Assembly: GCF_024171485.1 (NCBI RefSeq)
Contig: NZ_JALJZX010000001.1
Span: forward strand, 248,001 to 312,000
Direction of reading: 5' to 3'
Source: Chryseobacterium sp. HSC-36S06
GTDB taxonomy: Bacteria; Bacteroidota; Bacteroidia; Flavobacteriales; Weeksellaceae
DNA: 64,000 bases
Shown here: piece after piece, positions 59,925 to 64,000 of the stretch
How positions within the stretch are numbered: the stretch's first letter is position 1
Layout of the letters: each line of letters opens with the position of its first letter
Notes under the pieces: model-generated
Told to the model about the DNA's origin: nothing
What the model saw: the letters and a program-made list of their open reading frames with translations, nothing else
The model's database searches: none
Position numbers and translations under genes: made by a program

Positions 59925-61899
59925 ATTCGAAAATAAGCGCTCAAAAACATTGAGATGGGGCTACCTTTTTGCCGGGGCAGCATTCATCCTTTTTGTCGTT
60001 TTTTTAGGTCGTATCATCATGCTGCAGAATACTAACGTCCAGGAAATTAAAGACGATTACATTAATAAAAATTATCGCGAAGCAACCTTAAAAGCAGCAC
60101 GCGGAAATCTTTATGCAGCAGATGGATCTATCTTGGCTACTACTGTAATGCGGTACGATGTTTACCTCGACTTCAAAACAATAAAAGATACCGTATATTC
60201 AAACAATATTGGCGCTTTAACAGATTCCTTATCTAAAATGTTTGGGAAGCCTAGAAGTTATTTCAGAGACCGCCTTGATCAGCAGAAAAAAGCAAACAAC
60301 CAATACTATTCGTTGGTAAAAGGTCTTGATTTCGACGAATACGACCGTATCAGAAAATTCCCGATTTTCAAGAAAGGAAAAAACCGCGGCGGATTTATCG
60401 TAGACCGGAACTTTAAAAGAGAACTTGCCACAACACAAATCGGCGCAGGTACAATCGGAATGGATAACGGCGTTGCCAAATCAGGTTTGGAAGGCGCTTT
60501 CTCGAAATACATGACAGGAATCAACGGAACACGTCTGGAACAGCGTGTGAATTCCAGCCAATGGAAACCTATTGATTACTGGAAAGTGAAGGAGCCTGTT
60601 GACGGACAGGATGTTTACACCACAATTGACTTAAGAATTCAGGATATTGCGCATTCAGCACTTGAAAAACAGCTCATCAATTTCGATGCAGATCACGGTT
60701 CTGTCTTGGTGATGGAAGTGGCTACCGGAAAGGTAAAAGCCATGGTAAATCTCAAGCGTACTGAACCCGGAACCTATGTAGATTCCTACAATTACGCACT
60801 GAAAGATGCTACCGAGCCAGGCTCAACTTTCAAAACGGTTTCTCTTTTGGCTGCGATGGATGATGGTTTCATTGATGAAAACACAACAGTAAATGTTGGA
60901 AACGGTGTATGGACCTATGCGAAGCAGAGAATTTCGGACGGCCACGGAGGCGGAACTTATGAAATCGCTGATGTTTTGGCAAAATCAAGCAACGTCGGTT
61001 CAGCCAAGCTGATTACCCAATATTATGCAGACAAGCCTCAGGTTTTCCTCGATCACCTGAAAAGATGGAAAATGTTCGAAAAAATGGATATCGAACTTCC
61101 CGGAATCACAAAACCTTTCGTTGTAACTCCTGAAAATAAAAGATGGAATGCTGCAACGTTGGCATCGCTGTCTTACGGCTATTCATCAAGATTCAATCTT
61201 CTGCAGCTTACCACATTCTACAACGGAATTGCTAACAACGGTAAAATGCTGAAGCCTCTATTTATCGATAAAATCATGAAAGATGGTCAGGTTCTTTACA
61301 GTGCGAAACCCGAAATTATGGTCAATAAAATGGCTTCGCAAAAGGCGATTACTATGATGACCAACGCTCTGACCAAAGCTGTTGAAAAAGGTACCGCCAG
61401 AAGTATTTTCACACCAAATTTGAAAATGGCCGGGAAAACGGGAACCGCAAGATTCGAATACTGGAAACCCGGACCCGCAAAATATCAGGCGAGTTTCGCA
61501 GGCTTTTATCCCGCCGATAATCCAAAATATACGTGCATTGTGATGGTTAACCAGCCAGATCCTTCTAAAAGTTACTACGGATCTACTGTTGCAGCGCCAG
61601 TTTTCAAGGAAATTGCCGGAAAGACTTTCCTTAAGACGCCACAAAATATCGAGAGGGAAATGTTGGTCGATAAAAAAGTTGACCTCAGCAAAATGATTGA
61701 ACCAACTGAAAAAATTGCCGTAAGAGGAAAACAGATGCCGAAAGTTGTTGGACTAATCGGTAAAAACGTAATTCCCCAACTTGAAAACCAAGGATATCGA
61801 GTTGATTATAAAGGCGTAGGACGAATTAGAGAACAGTTTCCTCTGGAAGGAACTACCATCAGTAAAAACCAGAGAATTTACCTGAGTTTACAGAATTAA
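59908..61899 (+). CDS. ftsI: Division transpeptidase PBP3 (FtsI) with C-terminal PASTA-like domain
   Basis: The 663-residue class B PBP has an N-terminal membrane helix (20-38), the dimerisation region, and the transpeptidase motifs SxxK at 306-309 (EPGSTFK), SSN at 360-362 and KTG at 510-512. The end (about 606-663, KVVGLIGKNVIPQLENQGY) is a PASTA-like domain. It crosslinks septal peptidoglycan. The start lies inside the ftsL coding region, so translation is coupled. Confidence 0.95.
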   Translation: MAVLNEFENKRSKTLRWGYLFAGAAFILFVVFLGRIIMLQNTNVQEIKDDYINKNYREATLKAARGNLYAADGSILATTVMRYDVYLDFKTIKDTVYSNNIGALTDSLSKMFGKPRSYFRDRLDQQKKANNQYYSLVKGLDFDEYDRIRKFPIFKKGKNRGGFIVDRNFKRELATTQIGAGTIGMDNGVAKSGLEGAFSKYMTGINGTRLEQRVNSSQWKPIDYWKVKEPVDGQDVYTTIDLRIQDIAHSALEKQLINFDADHGSVLVMEVATGKVKAMVNLKRTEPGTYVDSYNYALKDATEPGSTFKTVSLLAAMDDGFIDENTTVNVGNGVWTYAKQRISDGHGGGTYEIADVLAKSSNVGSAKLITQYYADKPQVFLDHLKRWKMFEKMDIELPGITKPFVVTPENKRWNAATLASLSYGYSSRFNLLQLTTFYNGIANNGKMLKPLFIDKIMKDGQVLYSAKPEIMVNKMASQKAITMMTNALTKAVEKGTARSIFTPNLKMAGKTGTARFEYWKPGPAKYQASFAGFYPADNPKYTCIVMVNQPDPSKSYYGSTVAAPVFKEIAGKTFLKTPQNIEREMLVDKKVDLSKMIEPTEKIAVRGKQMPKVVGLIGKNVIPQLENQGYRVDYKGVGRIREQFPLEGTTISKNQRIYLSLQN

Positions 61900-61904
61900 A
61901 AAAA

Positions 61905-63365
61905 ATGATTTTAGAAGTATTATTAAATAGAATCCCAGTACTCGAAATTTCGGGAAGTAAAACTTTAGAAATTTCAGAAATCGTTTTCGACAGCCGTAAA
62001 GCTGTGGAAAATTCGCTGTATGTAGCGGTGAAGGGAACGGTTTCCGACGGACATTCTTTTATTAATGCTACCATCGAAAAAGGTGCGAAAGCAATTGTTT
62101 GCGAAGTTCTTCCTGAAAACAGCAATGCAGATATCACTTATATTCAGGTGAAAGATGCCTCAAAAACCTTGGGCCAGTTGGCTTCAAACTTTTACGGAAA
62201 TCCTTCAGAAAAACTTAATTTAATAGGAATTACAGGCACGAACGGAAAAACTTCGGTGACTACCCTTTTATTTGATATTTTTAAAAATTTAGGATTTAAA
62301 TCTGCTTTAATTTCGACGGTGGAATACAGGATTGCGGATGAAATTATTCCGTCAACTCACACAACGCCGGATATTGTACGCTTAAATCAAATGCTGGCTA
62401 AAGCAGTTGAAATGGGTTGCGAATATGCTTTTATGGAAGTTTCTTCGCACGGAATCCACCAGAACAGAACGGAAGGCCTGACTTTCAAAATCGCAGGATT
62501 TACCAATATCACTCATGATCATTTAGATTATCATAAAACCTTCAGTGACTACATCAAAACCAAAAAAAGGTTTTTTGATGCACTGAATCCGGAAGCAATT
62601 GCCATCACGAATATTGATGACAAAAACGGAACTGTGATGCTGCAGAATACCAAAGCAACACAGAAAACCTACGCGCTGAAAACCATGGCAGATTACCACG
62701 GCAGAATTCTGGAAGCAGACTTCAACGGGATGTTACTGAATTTTGGCGGCAAAGAATTCTGGATCACTTTAACAGGGAAATTCAATGTATACAACCTGCT
62801 TTTGGCTTATGCTGTGGCTATCGAAAGCGGTTTTCATGAAGAAGATGTACTGAAAGCGATGTCGCAACTGAAAAGAGTAAAAGGAAGATTTGAAACGTTG
62901 AAATCCGACAGCGGAATCTTCTTTGTCATCGATTATGCGCATACGCCAGACGCGCTTGAAAACATTTTAGATTCTATCAACGATATCCGTACAAAAAACG
63001 AAAGACTGATTACGATTTTCGGTTGCGGGGGTGACCGGGATCAGGCAAAACGTCCGGAAATGGGGAAAATTGCAACCAGAAAATCTACTTTGGCAATCAT
63101 TACGAGCGACAATCCCCGAAGTGAAGATCCGGCAGCCATCATCAAAGAAATTGAAGCCGGCGTAGAACCCCAGAACTTCAGCAAATACACCTCAATTCCT
63201 GACCGGAAAGAGGCAATGAAAATGGCAATTAAATTCGCGGAACCCAAAGATATTATCCTCGTTGCCGGAAAAGGACACGAAGATTATCAGGAAATTAATG
63301 GCGTAAAACACCATTTTGATGATAAAGAAACCATTGTGGAATTAGCAAAACTGATGTCGAAATAA
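61905..63365 (+). CDS. murE: UDP-N-acetylmuramoyl-tripeptide synthetase (MurE)
   Basis: The 486-residue ligase shows GITGTNGKTSVTTLL (about 106-120), TTPD, the carbamylated-lysine region, and DNPRSEDP (about 403-410), the motif used by MurE enzymes that add meso-diaminopimelate. It acts in the cytoplasm on UDP-MurNAc-L-Ala-D-Glu. Five bases separate it from ftsI and 39 from mraY. Confidence 0.97.
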   Translation: MILEVLLNRIPVLEISGSKTLEISEIVFDSRKAVENSLYVAVKGTVSDGHSFINATIEKGAKAIVCEVLPENSNADITYIQVKDASKTLGQLASNFYGNPSEKLNLIGITGTNGKTSVTTLLFDIFKNLGFKSALISTVEYRIADEIIPSTHTTPDIVRLNQMLAKAVEMGCEYAFMEVSSHGIHQNRTEGLTFKIAGFTNITHDHLDYHKTFSDYIKTKKRFFDALNPEAIAITNIDDKNGTVMLQNTKATQKTYALKTMADYHGRILEADFNGMLLNFGGKEFWITLTGKFNVYNLLLAYAVAIESGFHEEDVLKAMSQLKRVKGRFETLKSDSGIFFVIDYAHTPDALENILDSINDIRTKNERLITIFGCGGDRDQAKRPEMGKIATRKSTLAIITSDNPRSEDPAAIIKEIEAGVEPQNFSKYTSIPDRKEAMKMAIKFAEPKDIILVAGKGHEDYQEINGVKHHFDDKETIVELAKLMSK

Positions 63366-63404
63366 TTTTCGAGAACCTCAAATATTAACCGAAAACCAAA
63401 GAAA

Positions 63405-64000
63405 ATGTTATACTATCTCTACGAATATTTCACCAGCATCGGGATACACGTTCCGGGACTTGGCATGTTCAGATTTATCTCTTTCCGTGCAGGCATGGCC
63501 GTGTTGCTTTCTCTGATTATCGCTTTGGTTTACGGAAAAAAAATCATCAATTACCTCCGAAAAAAACAAATGGGTGAGCAGGTTCGTGATTTGGGCTTAG
63601 AAGGTCAGAAGCAAAAAGAAGGAACGCCTACAATGGGTGGTTTAATCATCATTCTTGCGACATTGATCCCCGTTTTACTTTTCACCAGAATTCTGAACAT
63701 TTACATCATTTTACTCATCATTTCAGTAGTTTGGATGGGCGCCATCGGTTTTATTGATGATTATTTAAAGAAGATTAAAAAAAATAAAGACGGCTTAAGC
63801 GGAAAGTTCAAAGTTATCGGACAGGTTGGTTTGGGACTGATCGTTGGAGTTCTCATGTATTTTCATCCTGATGTTACGGTGAAACGAAAATATGCAGACG
63901 CAAAGGAGATCAACAGAAATAACATCGAGAAAAACTTTATGCCGACTGAGAAAGCTACCGTTTCCACCGTACCTTTCGTTAAAAATAATGAATTTGACTA
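63405..64000 (+). CDS. mraY: Phospho-MurNAc-pentapeptide transferase MraY (cut by window edge)
   Basis: The first 198 residues start [18 protein letters not shown] and contain the family marks EGTPTMGG (about 71-78) and FIDDYLKK (about 115-122) plus several membrane helices. MraY makes lipid I by transferring phospho-MurNAc-pentapeptide to undecaprenyl phosphate. A long periplasmic or cytoplasmic insertion begins near residue 160 ([15 protein letters not shown]), common in Bacteroidota MraY. The rest of the gene is to the right. Confidence 0.96.
   Translation, partial: MLYYLYEYFTSIGIHVPGLGMFRFISFRAGMAVLLSLIIALVYGKKIINYLRKKQMGEQVRDLGLEGQKQKEGTPTMGGLIIILATLIPVLLFTRILNIYIILLIISVVWMGAIGFIDDYLKKIKKNKDGLSGKFKVIGQVGLGLIVGVLMYFHPDVTVKRKYADAKEINRNNIEKNFMPTEKATVSTVPFVKNNEFD

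Overview
The window is a chromosomal segment of a flavobacterium, most likely of the family Weeksellaceae (Chryseobacterium/Kaistella-like). Grounds: a type IX secretion sorting domain, an S46 dipeptidyl-peptidase, DUF5686, DUF3127 and DUF2797 proteins, MenD (menaquinone only), a YpdA-type bacillithiol reductase, Bacteroidota-type promoters (TTG, about 20 bp, TAnnTTTG) and AT-rich, tightly packed genes. The genus is an inference from remembered families, not a computed placement. Most of the window is core genome: about 60 protein genes, three tRNA genes, many Rho-independent hairpins and two gene ends cut by the window edges.

Layout. 1-8.2 kb: a cut flavoprotein, a thioesterase, thiL, an LpxH-like phosphoesterase, rplU-rpmA, an acyltransferase, miaE, a DUF502 protein and a tryptophanase gene. 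8.2-10.3 kb: an AT-rich accessory patch with a secreted protein of unknown function and an orphan ParD-type antitoxin. Three near-identical terminator hairpins punctuate it, the outer two extending into a duplicated copy of the tryptophanase gene end. A 22-bp tandem array of small palindromes follows. 10.3-14.9 kb: a minus-strand nitrosative-stress / Fe-S repair island: an Rrf2 regulator with three cysteines, a Ric-type diiron protein with two near-identical DUF2249 domains, a hemerythrin, a DUF1858-DUF2249 protein, a heme-copper-oxidase-like membrane protein and a DUF59 protein. Two related operator-like sites precede the first two genes.

15-26 kb: a second EF-G lacking the catalytic histidine, YpdA, an iron/2-oxoglutarate-type oxygenase, a RelE/antitoxin pair whose toxin has no normal start codon, menD, a DUF5686 outer-membrane protein and pabB-pabC. 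26-41 kb: paralogous membrane proteins, an AI-2E-family permease, uvrB with a palindrome at its probable transcription start, an S41 protease lipoprotein, a PQQ-type sugar dehydrogenase, accD, fbaA, nadK, a CBS protein, a possible small RNA, a drug/metabolite transporter, aat, a DUF3127 protein with an SSB-like tail and a tRNA Leu-Gly-Leu cluster. 41-57 kb: an AsmA-like protein, a DUF2797 protein, a sugar-nucleotide epimerase, secA, a ROK kinase, a lipoprotein MsrA, an S46 peptidase, a T9SS cargo protein, a GNAT enzyme, engB and an alpha/beta hydrolase.

58.1-64 kb is the start of the division and cell-wall (dcw) cluster, in the order mraZ-rsmH-ftsL-ftsI-murE-mraY. It is preceded by two MraZ boxes that sit where the promoter's -33 element should be. 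The strongest candidates for new biology are the repeat-bounded cassette beside the tryptophanase gene, the operator-linked nitrosative-stress operon with its duplicated domain, the candidate small RNA at 38.7 kb and the 22-bp palindrome array. No CRISPR array, prophage, transposase or rRNA gene was seen.
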